From contig NZ_JAATJL010000001.1 of NCBI RefSeq assembly GCF_011927905.1, forward strand, positions 248,001-312,000: 64,000 bases of DNA, read 5' to 3'. Source of the DNA: Arthrobacter pigmenti. Lineage in GTDB: Bacteria; Actinomycetota; Actinomycetes; Actinomycetales; Micrococcaceae. Position 1 is the first letter of the stretch. Every line of letters begins with the position of its first letter. Under the pieces are notes generated by a model, which saw nothing but the letters and a program-made list of their open reading frames with translations, was not told the origin of the DNA and ran no database searches. Positions 8,991 through 18,441 of this stretch are shown piece after piece. The position numbers were made by a program, and so were the translations under genes.

Positions 8991-11378
8991 ATGATGAGTA
9001 CGGCCACAGGTACTGAACCGACTTCGCTGCACGCCGCGGACACGCATGATCTGATCCGCGTGGAAGGCGCACGGGAGAACAACCTCAAGGACATCAGCGT
9101 CGAGATTCCGAAGCGTCGGTTGACCGTGTTCACTGGTGTTTCGGGCTCCGGAAAGAGTTCGCTGGTGTTCGCAACCATCGCCGCAGAGTCCCAGCGGATG
9201 ATCAATGAGACCTACAGTGCTTTTGTCCAGGGCTTTATGCCCTCCCTTGCGCGGCCGGAGGTGGACCGCCTCGAGGGGCTGACCACAGCCATCATCGTCG
9301 ACCAGGAGAGGATGGGTTCCAACCCGCGGTCCACGGTGGGCACCGCCACGGATGCGAACGCGATGCTGCGGATCCTCTTCAGCCGTCTGGGCTCTCCACA
9401 GATTGGCCCGCCCACCGCGTTCTCCTTCAATGTGCCAACCCGCAAGGCAAGCGGTGTGATGTCCACGGACAAGGGCGGCCGCGTCGAGAAGAACGTGGTC
9501 AGCCAGGCCGTTTATCTGGGCGGCATGTGCCCGCGGTGCGAGGGCATGGGCAATGTCAGCGACATTGACCTCACGGCCCTGTATGACGAGACAAAGACAC
9601 TCGAGGACGGCGCGCTGACAGTTCCCGGGTACTCGATGGACGGATGGTTTGGCCGGTTGTTCGAGGGCGTTGGACTCCCGATGAACAAGCCGATCGACAA
9701 CTTCACCAAGAAGCAGCTCGACACCATGCTCTACTCCGAGCCAACCAAGATCAAGGTTGAGGGCATCAACCTCACCTTCGAGGGCATCATCCCCAAGATC
9801 CAGAAATCAATGCTGTCCAAGGACCCCGAGGCGATGCAGCCGCACGTACGCCGGTTTGTCGAGCGGGCGGTGACCTTCCAGAGGTGCCCGGAATGCGAGG
9901 GGACCCGGCTCACCCGGGAAGCCCTCGCATCGAAGATCAACGGCAAGAACATCGCCGAGCTCTGCCAGATGCAGATCAGCGATCTCACCGGGTGGATCCG
10001 GGACCTTCAGGAGCCCTCCGTTGCACCCTTGCTCAAGGGGCTGCAGCACCTCCTTGACTCCTTCACGGAAATCGGGCTGGGTTACCTCTCACTGGATCGG
10101 CCGGCAGGCACGCTCTCCGGCGGCGAAGCACAGCGCACCAAGATGATCCGGCATCTCGGATCCTCGCTGACGGATGTCACGTACGTGTTCGACGAGCCCA
10201 CCATCGGCCTTCACCCGCATGACATCGAGCGGATGAACAACCTCCTGCTGCAGCTGCGGGACAAGGGCAACACCGTGCTCGTGGTCGAGCACAAGCCCGA
10301 AACGATCGCCATTGCCGATCACGTGATCGACCTGGGTCCGGGTGCAGGCACCGCGGGTGGAACGCTCTGCTTCGAGGGAACGGTGGACGCGCTGCGCAGC
10401 AGCGACACCATCACGGGCAGGCACCTCGATGACCGGGCGGGTTTGAAGGAGACGGTGCGGGCGTCGTCCGGTGTGCTTGAGGTCCGTGGTGCGTCCACGC
10501 ATAACCTGCGGAATGTCGACGTCGATATCCCACTGGGTGTGCTCTGCGTAGTCACGGGCGTGGCCGGATCGGGTAAGAGTTCACTGATCCACGGATCGGT
10601 TGCGGGCAGGGAGGGCGTAGTGGTCATCGACCAGGGCGCTATTCGTGGTTCACGCCGAAGCAATCCCGCCACCTACACGGGACTGCTTGAGCCGATCCGC
10701 AAGGCGTTCGCCAAAGCTAACGGCGTGAAGCCTGCCCTCTTCAGTTCCAACTCGGAGGGAGCCTGCCCCACCTGCAACGGCGCGGGCGTCATCTACACCG
10801 AGCTCGGCGTCATGGCTACGGTGGAGTCTCCCTGTGAGGATTGCGAGGGCAAGCGATTCCAGGCCTCCGTGCTGGAGTACCGGTTGGGCGGGAAGAACAT
10901 CGCCGAGGTCCTCGCGATGTCCGTGACTGAAGCGGAGGAGTTCTTCAGCGGGGGTGAGGCCCGCACACCCGCAGCGCACAAAGTCCTGGACCGGCTGGCC
11001 GACGTCGGGCTTGGTTATCTTAGCCTCGGCCAGCCGCTCACCACTCTCTCCGGTGGAGAACGCCAGCGACTCAAGCTCGCCACCCAGATGGGCGAGAAGG
11101 GTGATATCTACATCCTCGACGAGCCGACCACCGGTCTCCATCTGGCAGACGTTGAGCAGCTTCTCGGCCTGCTCGACCGGCTTGTGGACTCGGGTAAATC
11201 GGTGATCGTGATCGAGCATCACCAGGCCGTGATGGCACACGCGGACTGGATCATTGACCTCGGACCGGGAGCAGGGCACGACGGCGGCAAGGTTGTCTTT
11301 GAGGGAACGCCCGCTGAGTTGGTGGCCGGCAAGTCGACGCTCACAGGCGAACATCTGGCCGCATACGTGGGAGGCTGA
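8991..11378 (+). CDS. UvrA-like ABC ATPase (short UvrA paralogue)
   Basis: A soluble twin-cassette ATPase of the UvrA family, about 795 residues against roughly 950 for canonical UvrA. First Walker A is SGSGKSS (51-57), second GVAGSGKSS (about 523-531); signatures LSGGEAQRTKM and LSGGERQRLKL are each followed by DEPT. Zinc-type Cys pairs are visible (CPRCEGMG, CPECEGTR, CPTCNGAG). The shorter length suggests a reduced UvrB-binding/insertion region, as in UvrA2/DrrC-type proteins linked to drug tolerance or specialised repair. That function is inference. The start at 8991 has ggagatgggg ahead of it; a second ATG follows directly. A hairpin (tggag...ctcca, about 8874-8892) lies in the upstream gap. 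Confidence 0.88.
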   Translation: MMSTATGTEPTSLHAADTHDLIRVEGARENNLKDISVEIPKRRLTVFTGVSGSGKSSLVFATIAAESQRMINETYSAFVQGFMPSLARPEVDRLEGLTTAIIVDQERMGSNPRSTVGTATDANAMLRILFSRLGSPQIGPPTAFSFNVPTRKASGVMSTDKGGRVEKNVVSQAVYLGGMCPRCEGMGNVSDIDLTALYDETKTLEDGALTVPGYSMDGWFGRLFEGVGLPMNKPIDNFTKKQLDTMLYSEPTKIKVEGINLTFEGIIPKIQKSMLSKDPEAMQPHVRRFVERAVTFQRCPECEGTRLTREALASKINGKNIAELCQMQISDLTGWIRDLQEPSVAPLLKGLQHLLDSFTEIGLGYLSLDRPAGTLSGGEAQRTKMIRHLGSSLTDVTYVFDEPTIGLHPHDIERMNNLLLQLRDKGNTVLVVEHKPETIAIADHVIDLGPGAGTAGGTLCFEGTVDALRSSDTITGRHLDDRAGLKETVRASSGVLEVRGASTHNLRNVDVDIPLGVLCVVTGVAGSGKSSLIHGSVAGREGVVVIDQGAIRGSRRSNPATYTGLLEPIRKAFAKANGVKPALFSSNSEGACPTCNGAGVIYTELGVMATVESPCEDCEGKRFQASVLEYRLGGKNIAEVLAMSVTEAEEFFSGGEARTPAAHKVLDRLADVGLGYLSLGQPLTTLSGGERQRLKLATQMGEKGDIYILDEPTTGLHLADVEQLLGLLDRLVDSGKSVIVIEHHQAVMAHADWIIDLGPGAGHDGGKVVFEGTPAELVAGKSTLTGEHLAAYVGG

Positions 11379-11429
11379 CCTCACGTCAGGTGAACTTCGA
11401 CTGCGTTTGAAGGCCGATAACCTAGACGG

Positions 11430-13352
11430 ATGGACAATTCGCGCGGCCTGCAGGTAGCCATCATCGGCGCCGGCCCGCGTGGCACTTCCGTGCTTGAGCG
11501 GTTGGCTGCGAATTGGTCTGCCTTTCCTGAGGGAGGACGGCCAAGGTTGACGGTCCACGTTGTGGAACCGTACGAGCCGGGGCCGGGACACGTTTGGCGT
11601 CCGGATCAGTCCAGGCACTTTCTTATGAATACGCCGGCGCTTTTTCCTACGGTGGTTCCGGTTGGCGAGGCTGCTTCCGGGCGCGCGCCATCGCTGGTTC
11701 CGGTGTGCTTCGACGGCTGGCGGCAACGAATGCTCGTCTCGCCCGATGAGAGCCTGAGCGATGAGGATCGCGCCGAGTTGGCAGCGCTGACCTCCAGCGG
11801 CTTCCCAAGCAGGGCACTGTACGGTCGCTACCTGCGCTGGGTCTACGTCTCCGTCCTGTCCTGCCTCGGCGAGGGTTTCGACGTCGTCGTCCACCAGGTC
11901 GAGGCGCGCCACGTACAACGTGTGGGAACGGCATTCCGGGTAGAACTGGGCGAGGACGAGGCGTTGGAGGCGGACGCCGTCGTTCTGGCCATGGGGCACC
12001 TTCCGGCGCAGCTGAACCGCGAGCAGGAGGCACTGCGCGACGGCGCCGCGCGGCTTGGGCTGCAGTACTGGCCACCTGCTGTGCCTGCAGACGTGGACTG
12101 GAACCGTCTTCCTCCGCGTAAGCCGGTGCTGGTTCGCGGCCTGGGCCTGAACTTCTTTGACATCATGACGCACCTCACCGAGGGGCGCGGAGGCCGGTTC
12201 GTACCGGGCGGCGAGCCTGCGGGTTGCGCGCTGACCTATGAACCGTCGGGTCGGGAACCGCTCATCATCGCGGCGTCGCGCCGGGGTACCCCGTATCGGG
12301 CGAAGGCGAAGTTGGACAGGTATGTGCCGCGGAGCGTCAACCTTCGATACTGCACGCTTGAGCGGGCGGGAAGTTTCGCTGCGGACGGGGTCCAACCCGG
12401 GTTCGACCACGACCTGTGGCCGTTGCTTCACCGTGACGCGGTCTGGGCGTACTACTGCACTTTGGCCCGGACTGCCGGACTGGGTGAGGGCTTTCTGGAG
12501 AAGCTCCAGGATGCACTCGATGCACCGGACAGCGACTGGGCAGCCAAGCTTGAAGAGACCCTTGATGCTCACGTGTCCGGTTTGGACCGGCTGGATCTGG
12601 AGGCGCTTGCCCGGCCGTTCGGGCGTCGCCGGTTCGCTTCTGCGCAGGAGTACAACCGGACGGTTCTGGAGTATTTGGAGGAAGACGCAGCCGGATCAGA
12701 CCGTGGTGAGGATGATCCGCTGAAAATGGCCATCGGAGCGATGAACGCCGGGCGGTCCGTGATCAAGCAGGTGGTTTCCGATGGCGGGCTCACGGAGGCC
12801 TCCTGGACCGCGGAGTTGCGTGGGTGGTTTGAACCTCTCGTTGAGGGTCTGGCCAGTGGGCCGCCGGCGCTGCGCATTGAACAGTTGGCGGCATTGGCGA
12901 GGGCCGGCGTCGTGCGTTTCGCCGGGCCGGCGCCGCGCTTCGAACTCGACAGCGGACGAAGCCGGTTCACGGTTACCTCCCCGTGGGTGGAGGGCGGTAC
13001 GTACGACGCCGGTGTGCTGGTGGAAGCGGTGATGCCGGCCAACCGGGTGGTGTACAACCGCTCGGTGTTGCTGCGGCGGCTGTTGGAGGACGGATTGGTG
13101 CGTGCCCGCGCGATGATGTCGGAGGACGGTGTGCCGGAGCTGTCGGCGGGCCTTGACGTGACCAAGCCGCCCTACCAGGCGCTTGGTGCGAACGGGCTCG
13201 TGCAGGAGGGACTGTATGTGCTTGGGCTGCAGCTCACCTCCGTGCAGTGGGGAACGGCGATCGCCGCCGAAGCTGGGGCGTCGCTCGACGCCGGGGGCCG
13301 AACCCTGCGTGACGCCGACGACATTGCCCGGGCAATCCTCGGCGGTTCCTAA
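11430..13352 (+). CDS. FAD/NAD(P)-binding protein (NAD_binding_9 type)
   Basis: A 640-residue flavoprotein opening with a Rossmann motif (VAIIGAGPRGTSVLERL). The segment EPGPGHVWRPDQSRHFLMNTPA is characteristic of PF13454 proteins, a poorly characterised group related to ornithine/lysine N-monooxygenases. A second nucleotide-binding stretch precedes AVVLAMGHLPAQL. Members are widespread in actinobacteria, and the reaction is not known to me. The gene starts 52 bases after the UvrA paralogue in the same direction and may be co-transcribed. No membrane segment or export signal is visible. Confidence 0.8.
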   Translation: MDNSRGLQVAIIGAGPRGTSVLERLAANWSAFPEGGRPRLTVHVVEPYEPGPGHVWRPDQSRHFLMNTPALFPTVVPVGEAASGRAPSLVPVCFDGWRQRMLVSPDESLSDEDRAELAALTSSGFPSRALYGRYLRWVYVSVLSCLGEGFDVVVHQVEARHVQRVGTAFRVELGEDEALEADAVVLAMGHLPAQLNREQEALRDGAARLGLQYWPPAVPADVDWNRLPPRKPVLVRGLGLNFFDIMTHLTEGRGGRFVPGGEPAGCALTYEPSGREPLIIAASRRGTPYRAKAKLDRYVPRSVNLRYCTLERAGSFAADGVQPGFDHDLWPLLHRDAVWAYYCTLARTAGLGEGFLEKLQDALDAPDSDWAAKLEETLDAHVSGLDRLDLEALARPFGRRRFASAQEYNRTVLEYLEEDAAGSDRGEDDPLKMAIGAMNAGRSVIKQVVSDGGLTEASWTAELRGWFEPLVEGLASGPPALRIEQLAALARAGVVRFAGPAPRFELDSGRSRFTVTSPWVEGGTYDAGVLVEAVMPANRVVYNRSVLLRRLLEDGLVRARAMMSEDGVPELSAGLDVTKPPYQALGANGLVQEGLYVLGLQLTSVQWGTAIAAEAGASLDAGGRTLRDADDIARAILGGS

Positions 13353-13383
13353 GGCCCCTCCAGGTACATCGACTCAAGGGGTT

Positions 13384-13458
13384 GCATCGACTCTCCCCAA
13401 ATGGGCGTTTTGAGGGCTATTTCCGCCCTGAGAAGCACCATTTGGGGAGAGTCGATGC
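13384..13458. repeat. Long perfect inverted repeat with 33-base spacer
   Basis: Two perfect 21-base arms (13384-13404 and 13438-13458, beginning GCATCGACTCTCCCC) flank a 33-base spacer. The spacer itself holds a weaker stem (gagggc...gccctg). It lies after the stop of the flavoprotein gene and ahead of a second hairpin. It is far larger than an ordinary terminator and looks like a mobile or REP-like intergenic element. Confidence 0.75.
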
Positions 13459-13470
13459 GGGAGGCGCAAC

Positions 13471-13524
13471 GCGAAAGCGCCCCTCCCCAGCGAATCGGGG
13501 AAGAGCGCCTTCCGGCGCTTTCGC
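13471..13524. terminator. Terminator-like nested hairpin between convergent genes
   Basis: Arms GCGAAAGCGCC (13471-13481) and GGCGCTTTCGC (13514-13524) enclose an inner stem (tcccc...gggga). Position between the convergent flavoprotein and nuclease genes supports a bidirectional terminator. Confidence 0.6.
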
Positions 13525-13550
13525 GCTCAGCCGTTGGTCGGGCTACGCCG

Positions 13551-16500
13551 CTATGGCCGGCCGATGAGGCACTTGAGGTACTCGATCAACTCGTACCCGT
13601 AGCGGATCCAGCCGAAGAAGTCCCACCATCGGGTGGGCTTGGTCGGCGGAACGCAGTTCGGCGGTTCGGGTGCCGACTCCGCGGTGACGTACAGGGTGAC
13701 CGTGGTTCCGGATTCCTCCGCAACCAGGACAATCCGTCCGTCGCCCACCGCGGTCTCCGGCACTGTGACCGTTACCTCGGCCGCGCCGCCTGAAACCGGG
13801 GTGGTGCCCAGTTCGGTGCTGACCCCACCGTCGTTGATGTAGGTTGCGGTCAGGGTGGTGTTCGCCGGGCTGCCAAGAGAGGTGAGATCAAGTTTGGCAA
13901 CGCTGAACGAAACCTCGGCGCCCGCCTCTACCTCAGCGGGTGCGTTCCGGACGATCACTCCCCGGCGGTCGAAGCTCGGCGACAGCGGGCTGTTCTCCTG
14001 GATGTAGTTGATCCAGGCGTCGCGGTCCACAAGACCTGAGTCGCGAACGTCCGTGCCCTCCCGGAAGACGGTGAAGTTGTCGCCGCCCTGGGCAAGGAAG
14101 CTGACCGTGCCGATCCGGTAGTCGCGGGCCGGGTCCAGCGGTGCGCCGTCGATGGTGACCGACGTGATGCGGGAGCCTGCTGCGAGGTCCGGGTTGTAGG
14201 TGTAGGTCACGTTGTCCGAGAGCCCGAGCGCCAGGAACGACCTGGAGCTGCCTTCCGGCTGCCACTGCTGCTCGAGCATTGTCTTGAACTGCTCACCGGT
14301 GAGGGTGATTGTCCAGAGGTTGTTGACGAACGGCAGAACCGCATTGGCCTCGGCGTAAGTGATGACGCCGTCCTCGCCGTAGTAGAGCTCATTGCGCAGA
14401 CCGCCCGGATTGACGACGCCGATCTCCGCACCACCGCGCTCCGCTGCGGAGAGCGAAGCCCTCATCGACTCGGCCACCAGGTTGCCGAGCGTCGACTCGG
14501 AGGTCCGGTCATCACGGTTGCCGTTCACGAACGCGGTGGTGATGTCAGCGGTTACCGATCCCACCGGCTGGCTGCCGATGACCTCCGCCTCGGCCAGCGC
14601 GGCGTCGACAATCGTCTTGACCTCAGCAACCCTTGGGAACTGGGCTACCAGCGTGGCGTCGTCGGTGGTGGTCCGGGCAACGTTCTGCGCGGTGTAGGAC
14701 TCGACCTCGCCGGTGGCATTGTCCACGGTGAGGGTGATGTGGCCGATGAACTCACCGTAGGAACCGGTTTGAACGATCGGGCGGGTCTCGCCCTCAGAAC
14801 CGGGAACCGGTGCATCCCACGCGTACTGCTTGTGCGTGTGACCGGTGTAGATGGCGTCGACCAGCGGCGTGGTCTCGGTGACAATCTCGGCGAAGGCGCC
14901 GCCTGCGGCGACCTCCTCCTCGATCGTGGAACCCTCAACGACGCCGTCGCCGGCACCCTCGTGGAACTCGGCGACAATGACGTCGGCAAGGTCCTGCTCC
15001 TCGATCTGGGCCGCCACACGGTTGACGGCCTCAACGGGATTGCCGAAGTCGAGTGTGGAGATACCGTCAGGGCTGACCAACGACGGCGTCTCCTGGGTCA
15101 CGACACCGATCACGGCGACGTCGATTCCACCGACGTTGACAATCTCATACTCCTGCAGCGCCGGAGTGGTGGTGCCCTTCTCGTAGACGTTCGCGCCGAG
15201 GTAGGGGAACTCCGCGAGCTCGGCGACCCGGCCGCTCAGGTCCTCGAAACCGGCGTCGAACTCGTGGTTGCCCACTGCCGAGGCGCTGAGGTCCAGTGCA
15301 TTCAGGACGTCGATCGTCGGCTTGTCCTGCGCCACAGAGGAGGCGAACAGGGACGCACCGATGTTGTCGCCCGCCGAGAGGAACAGTGAATTCTCTTCGG
15401 CGTATTGCGCGCGCAACTGCTCGATGGTGCCCGCGAACTTCACCGTGTTTGCGTCGATGCGCCCGTGGAAGTCGTTGATGCCCATCAGGTTGAGCTCGGT
15501 GGTGGTGCCCTCCGGGACAAGGTTCAGGCCCACGATCACAGGATCATGGTCACTGGCCCTGAACTGGTTGGGCTCATAGAAGTTGGTGGCGTTGTAGTTG
15601 TAGCGGCTGTACTCCAGTGCCACGGATTCCACGGCGTTGATGTTCCAGACATCGACGCCGGAGACGGTTGCATCAGCAGCCGGCGAGGCGAGGATGTGGT
15701 CGAGCGAACCCACCTGGCCCGAGAAGACGTACGAGTATCCGTCCGTCTTCGCGCCCTGGTTGACGTACCCGGCGTTGTACAGGACCTGCATAGGATCCTC
15801 AGCCGAGTAGGAGTTGAAGTCGCCGGCGAGGAATACCTTGTCGGTTCCTTCTTCGGTCTTCAACCGGTCAGCGAACGCAACAAGCGCCGTTGCCTGCTCA
15901 ATACGGTCAGCGTTCGAAGCGCCCTGGCCGTCGCCCTGGTCCGCGTTCTCACCGGTACCGGAACCCTTCGACTTGAAGTGGTTTGCGATCACGAGGAACC
16001 TGGTGGACTCATCACCGTCCACCACGTTGAAGGTCTGCGCAAGGGGCTTACGGGCGTTCGAGAACGCCTCGTTGTCATCGAGGATGACTGATTCGCCGAC
16101 CGTTTCGACTGCCGCCCTCTTGTAGATGAAGGCGGTCCGGATGAAGTCCTCATTCTCCAGTGCAGGAAGGTCCGCGGGGGAGCGGACGTAGTCCCAGACA
16201 CCAGGCGTCGCTTCGTTGAGCGCCGCCGTGAGCGTCGCGAGGGCCTCATCGCGGTCCTTGCCGAACTTCGCCGAGTTCTCGATCTCCTCGAGGGAGACGA
16301 CGTCGGCATCCAGGCCGTTGATCGCCGCAACGATCTTCGCTTCCTGGCGTTCGAGGTTCTCCGCGTTGGCGGCGCCGCGGGCATCGCAGCCGCCACGCAC
16401 CGTGATGGGATTGCCATCGCGGTCCTCGTAGTAGGTGCAGCCCGTGAGCTGGTCACCGGTGGTTGTGAAGTAGTTCAGCACATTGAATGAGGCGATCTTG

Positions 16501-18023
16501 ACGTTGCCGCCAACGTTCTCCGGCGCCTCGGGGCGGGTCCCTTCGAAGGCGGCGGGCTGAACGTCCGCGGCATTCGCTGCGGTGAGGGCAGTCAGCGGCT
16601 GGAACTTCCAGGAGCTGTTGCGGAAATCAAGGACGACAGGTGCCGTGAACGTCGCGGACGAGGTCACCCGAACGGGCTCCTCCGGCGTGAGGTAGGGCAG
16701 CGGCTGGTCCATGTTGGCGCTGTTCAGGAAGTTGGTGGTGGCGCCGTCGTCGAGCTTCACGCCGCGGGCGGCGTTGTCGGCGGCGACGGCAGCGTTCTCA
16801 GGCGTACCGGGAGGAGCAATTTCCGTTGGCTGCACCAGCGGGGAATCGCCCACCGCCAGCGCGATTTCACCGTACTGGTTCAACGCATAGTTGTCGGTGA
16901 CGGTGAATCCGCCTGTCGGGTGAACGAGCATGCCTTCGAGTGCTTCGCGGCCGGCGTCGTCCGCCGGGTAGGCCACCGATGAAGCCTTGACGGCCACAGC
17001 CGCCTCAGCTGGCTTGGTCATGCCGCCGGCGTTCACGGTGATCTGGGACAGGTCGAAGTATTCACCTGCAAGGCCGGTCACCTCGACGAAATCACCGACG
17101 GCGACGCTCTCCACGGTTTCGGGCGAGTAGATGAAGATGCCGTCCGATGCCGCGTGGTCAGAGCCGAGGTCTCCACCGGTGCCTGCAGTCTGGATGTAGT
17201 ACCCATCGAATCCGCCGGTGGGGTAGGCAGCCGTGACGACGCCGCGCGTAGTGACAGTCTGGCCCGCGTAGGGGCTGGCGGCACCGTTGCCCTGGATCTC
17301 CGCAATGGGGATGACTTCTCCGGGCGTCGGCGGATCAGGGTCGGGTTCCGGTTCGCTTCCGGCCTGGTCGCCGGCAGCATTGGTGGGAGTTACGGCGTCG
17401 AGCGCAGTGAAATCGACTTTGTTGTTGTCGGTGTCCACGAAGTCTGAGCGGTTCATGGACAGCGGGTTGGTGGTCCCGCCCGGCCCCTCTTCCGCCGCGG
17501 TCTCGTAGGTGTTGGAGGAACCGTAGCCCAGCAGGTCCACGACACCAGGTGCACCGACAACGGAGCCAACCGCAAGCGGATCGACGGCGCCGGGCTGGTT
17601 CGACAGCACGATGGTTCCGCGTGTGCCGCTGAAATTCAGACCAGTGGTTACATCCGGTGCAGGAAGAGCAGCACCGAAACTGTCATTGCTGCCGCCCTGA
17701 ACCAGGAAGTAGCCGTTCGCCGGGATGCTCCCGCTAAGCTCCGCGACGCCGGTTGGCGCGGTGACGGTACCCGCCGCGCGGTATTGCAGAGACCAGCCGT
17801 CAAGACTGACCGGCGCATCCGTAGTGTTGTAAAGCTCCACGAACTTGTGGGTGAACGGCGCGTTGGCGCTGCCGCCGTTCACATAGGCTTCATTGATGAC
17901 GACGCCGGAGCCTGCCTGGGCCTCGACGGTTTCTTCGGCGCTGGCAGGCAAGGCCGCCACCGGTGAGGCGAGCAGCCCTACCGACAGCGCCGAGCACAGC
18001 GCGCCCCTCCACGAATTCTTCAT
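13551..18023 (-). CDS. Secreted ExeM/NucH-type nuclease fused to 5'-nucleotidase
   Basis: A very large (1490-residue) exported enzyme that should degrade extracellular DNA and dephosphorylate the nucleotides. A signal peptide ends near PASAEE (about 25-30). A lamin-tail domain follows (VINEAYVNGG... FVELYNT, about 42-160), then an OB-like ExeM segment (IAEIQGNGAASPYAG, from about 240). The endonuclease/exonuclease/phosphatase domain covers about 506-830 (IASFNVLNYF, SLEEIEN, DFNSYS, SDHDPVI). A calcineurin-like 5'-nucleotidase runs from about 844 (GINDFHGRID, GNHEFDAGF, THKQY), with its C-terminal substrate domain to about 1340 (LAQGGDNFTVF). An Ig-like segment and an aromatic tail with two Cys finish it. 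There is no LPXTG anchor. The RBS aaggag is close to the ATG. Likely role: phosphate and nucleoside scavenging. Confidence 0.93.
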   Translation of the reverse strand: MKNSWRGALCSALSVGLLASPVAALPASAEETVEAQAGSGVVINEAYVNGGSANAPFTHKFVELYNTTDAPVSLDGWSLQYRAAGTVTAPTGVAELSGSIPANGYFLVQGGSNDSFGAALPAPDVTTGLNFSGTRGTIVLSNQPGAVDPLAVGSVVGAPGVVDLLGYGSSNTYETAAEEGPGGTTNPLSMNRSDFVDTDNNKVDFTALDAVTPTNAAGDQAGSEPEPDPDPPTPGEVIPIAEIQGNGAASPYAGQTVTTRGVVTAAYPTGGFDGYYIQTAGTGGDLGSDHAASDGIFIYSPETVESVAVGDFVEVTGLAGEYFDLSQITVNAGGMTKPAEAAVAVKASSVAYPADDAGREALEGMLVHPTGGFTVTDNYALNQYGEIALAVGDSPLVQPTEIAPPGTPENAAVAADNAARGVKLDDGATTNFLNSANMDQPLPYLTPEEPVRVTSSATFTAPVVLDFRNSSWKFQPLTALTAANAADVQPAAFEGTRPEAPENVGGNVKIASFNVLNYFTTTGDQLTGCTYYEDRDGNPITVRGGCDARGAANAENLERQEAKIVAAINGLDADVVSLEEIENSAKFGKDRDEALATLTAALNEATPGVWDYVRSPADLPALENEDFIRTAFIYKRAAVETVGESVILDDNEAFSNARKPLAQTFNVVDGDESTRFLVIANHFKSKGSGTGENADQGDGQGASNADRIEQATALVAFADRLKTEEGTDKVFLAGDFNSYSAEDPMQVLYNAGYVNQGAKTDGYSYVFSGQVGSLDHILASPAADATVSGVDVWNINAVESVALEYSRYNYNATNFYEPNQFRASDHDPVIVGLNLVPEGTTTELNLMGINDFHGRIDANTVKFAGTIEQLRAQYAEENSLFLSAGDNIGASLFASSVAQDKPTIDVLNALDLSASAVGNHEFDAGFEDLSGRVAELAEFPYLGANVYEKGTTTPALQEYEIVNVGGIDVAVIGVVTQETPSLVSPDGISTLDFGNPVEAVNRVAAQIEEQDLADVIVAEFHEGAGDGVVEGSTIEEEVAAGGAFAEIVTETTPLVDAIYTGHTHKQYAWDAPVPGSEGETRPIVQTGSYGEFIGHITLTVDNATGEVESYTAQNVARTTTDDATLVAQFPRVAEVKTIVDAALAEAEVIGSQPVGSVTADITTAFVNGNRDDRTSESTLGNLVAESMRASLSAAERGGAEIGVVNPGGLRNELYYGEDGVITYAEANAVLPFVNNLWTITLTGEQFKTMLEQQWQPEGSSRSFLALGLSDNVTYTYNPDLAAGSRITSVTIDGAPLDPARDYRIGTVSFLAQGGDNFTVFREGTDVRDSGLVDRDAWINYIQENSPLSPSFDRRGVIVRNAPAEVEAGAEVSFSVAKLDLTSLGSPANTTLTATYINDGGVSTELGTTPVSGGAAEVTVTVPETAVGDGRIVLVAEESGTTVTLYVTAESAPEPPNCVPPTKPTRWWDFFGWIRYGYELIEYLKCLIGRP

Positions 18024-18441
18024 CCGTTGTGTTTCTCCTTGACTTTGGCCGGTTTACGGCCGCGAGTGATACCCGCTTTCGGCAGTGAGCGTCGGCGGAT
18101 GTGGCCACGAGAGTGACGGTAGATGGTGCCGGTGACAATTCGGTCACCACAAAGCAAACCACTCCGGAATGAACGGGTGGTTACCGTGCGGGAACGGATC
18201 GGCGGAGTCGAGACCATCAACGGCGGAAACGTTTAGCTGATGTACGTCAGCGTCTTCAGAGCGGGCAGGTCCCCCGAATGCGCCGCGGTGAAAGATGTGC
18301 CAAGTTTGCAACAGGCATGTGAGCGTTTCCCATCGTCGGTCCGGTGGTGTCGGACTGCAGCGTCCAGCCCAGATCGCTCTTTAGTGACTTGGACCACACA
18401 GACGCCACACACATTCAAACACGCCTGCTTGCCATTGGGAA
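18024..18441. other. Intergenic region upstream of the secreted nuclease
   Basis: About 420 bases with no convincing gene on either strand; open frames here lack ribosome sites and recognisable sequence. It holds the nuclease promoter region, including the possible PHO-type repeats listed separately, and a small palindrome GCTGATGTACGTCAGC near 18236-18251. Confidence 0.5.
18164..18195 (-). promoter_or_regulatory. Possible PHO box (tandem GTTC-type repeats)
   Basis: Read on the minus strand, three adjacent units GTTCCCGCACG, GTAACCACCC and GTTCATTCCGG lie about 140-170 bases before the nuclease start. Streptomyces PhoP boxes are direct 11-base repeats resembling GTTCACC plus four bases. The match is partial (one unit is 10 bases), so this is a hypothesis supported mainly by the phosphate-scavenging function of the gene. 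Confidence 0.3.

Noticed and set aside
10650-12572. Very long minus-strand frame (640 codons) across the UvrA and flavoprotein genes
   Set aside because: It spans two confidently identified plus-strand genes and has no recognisable domain or ribosome site.
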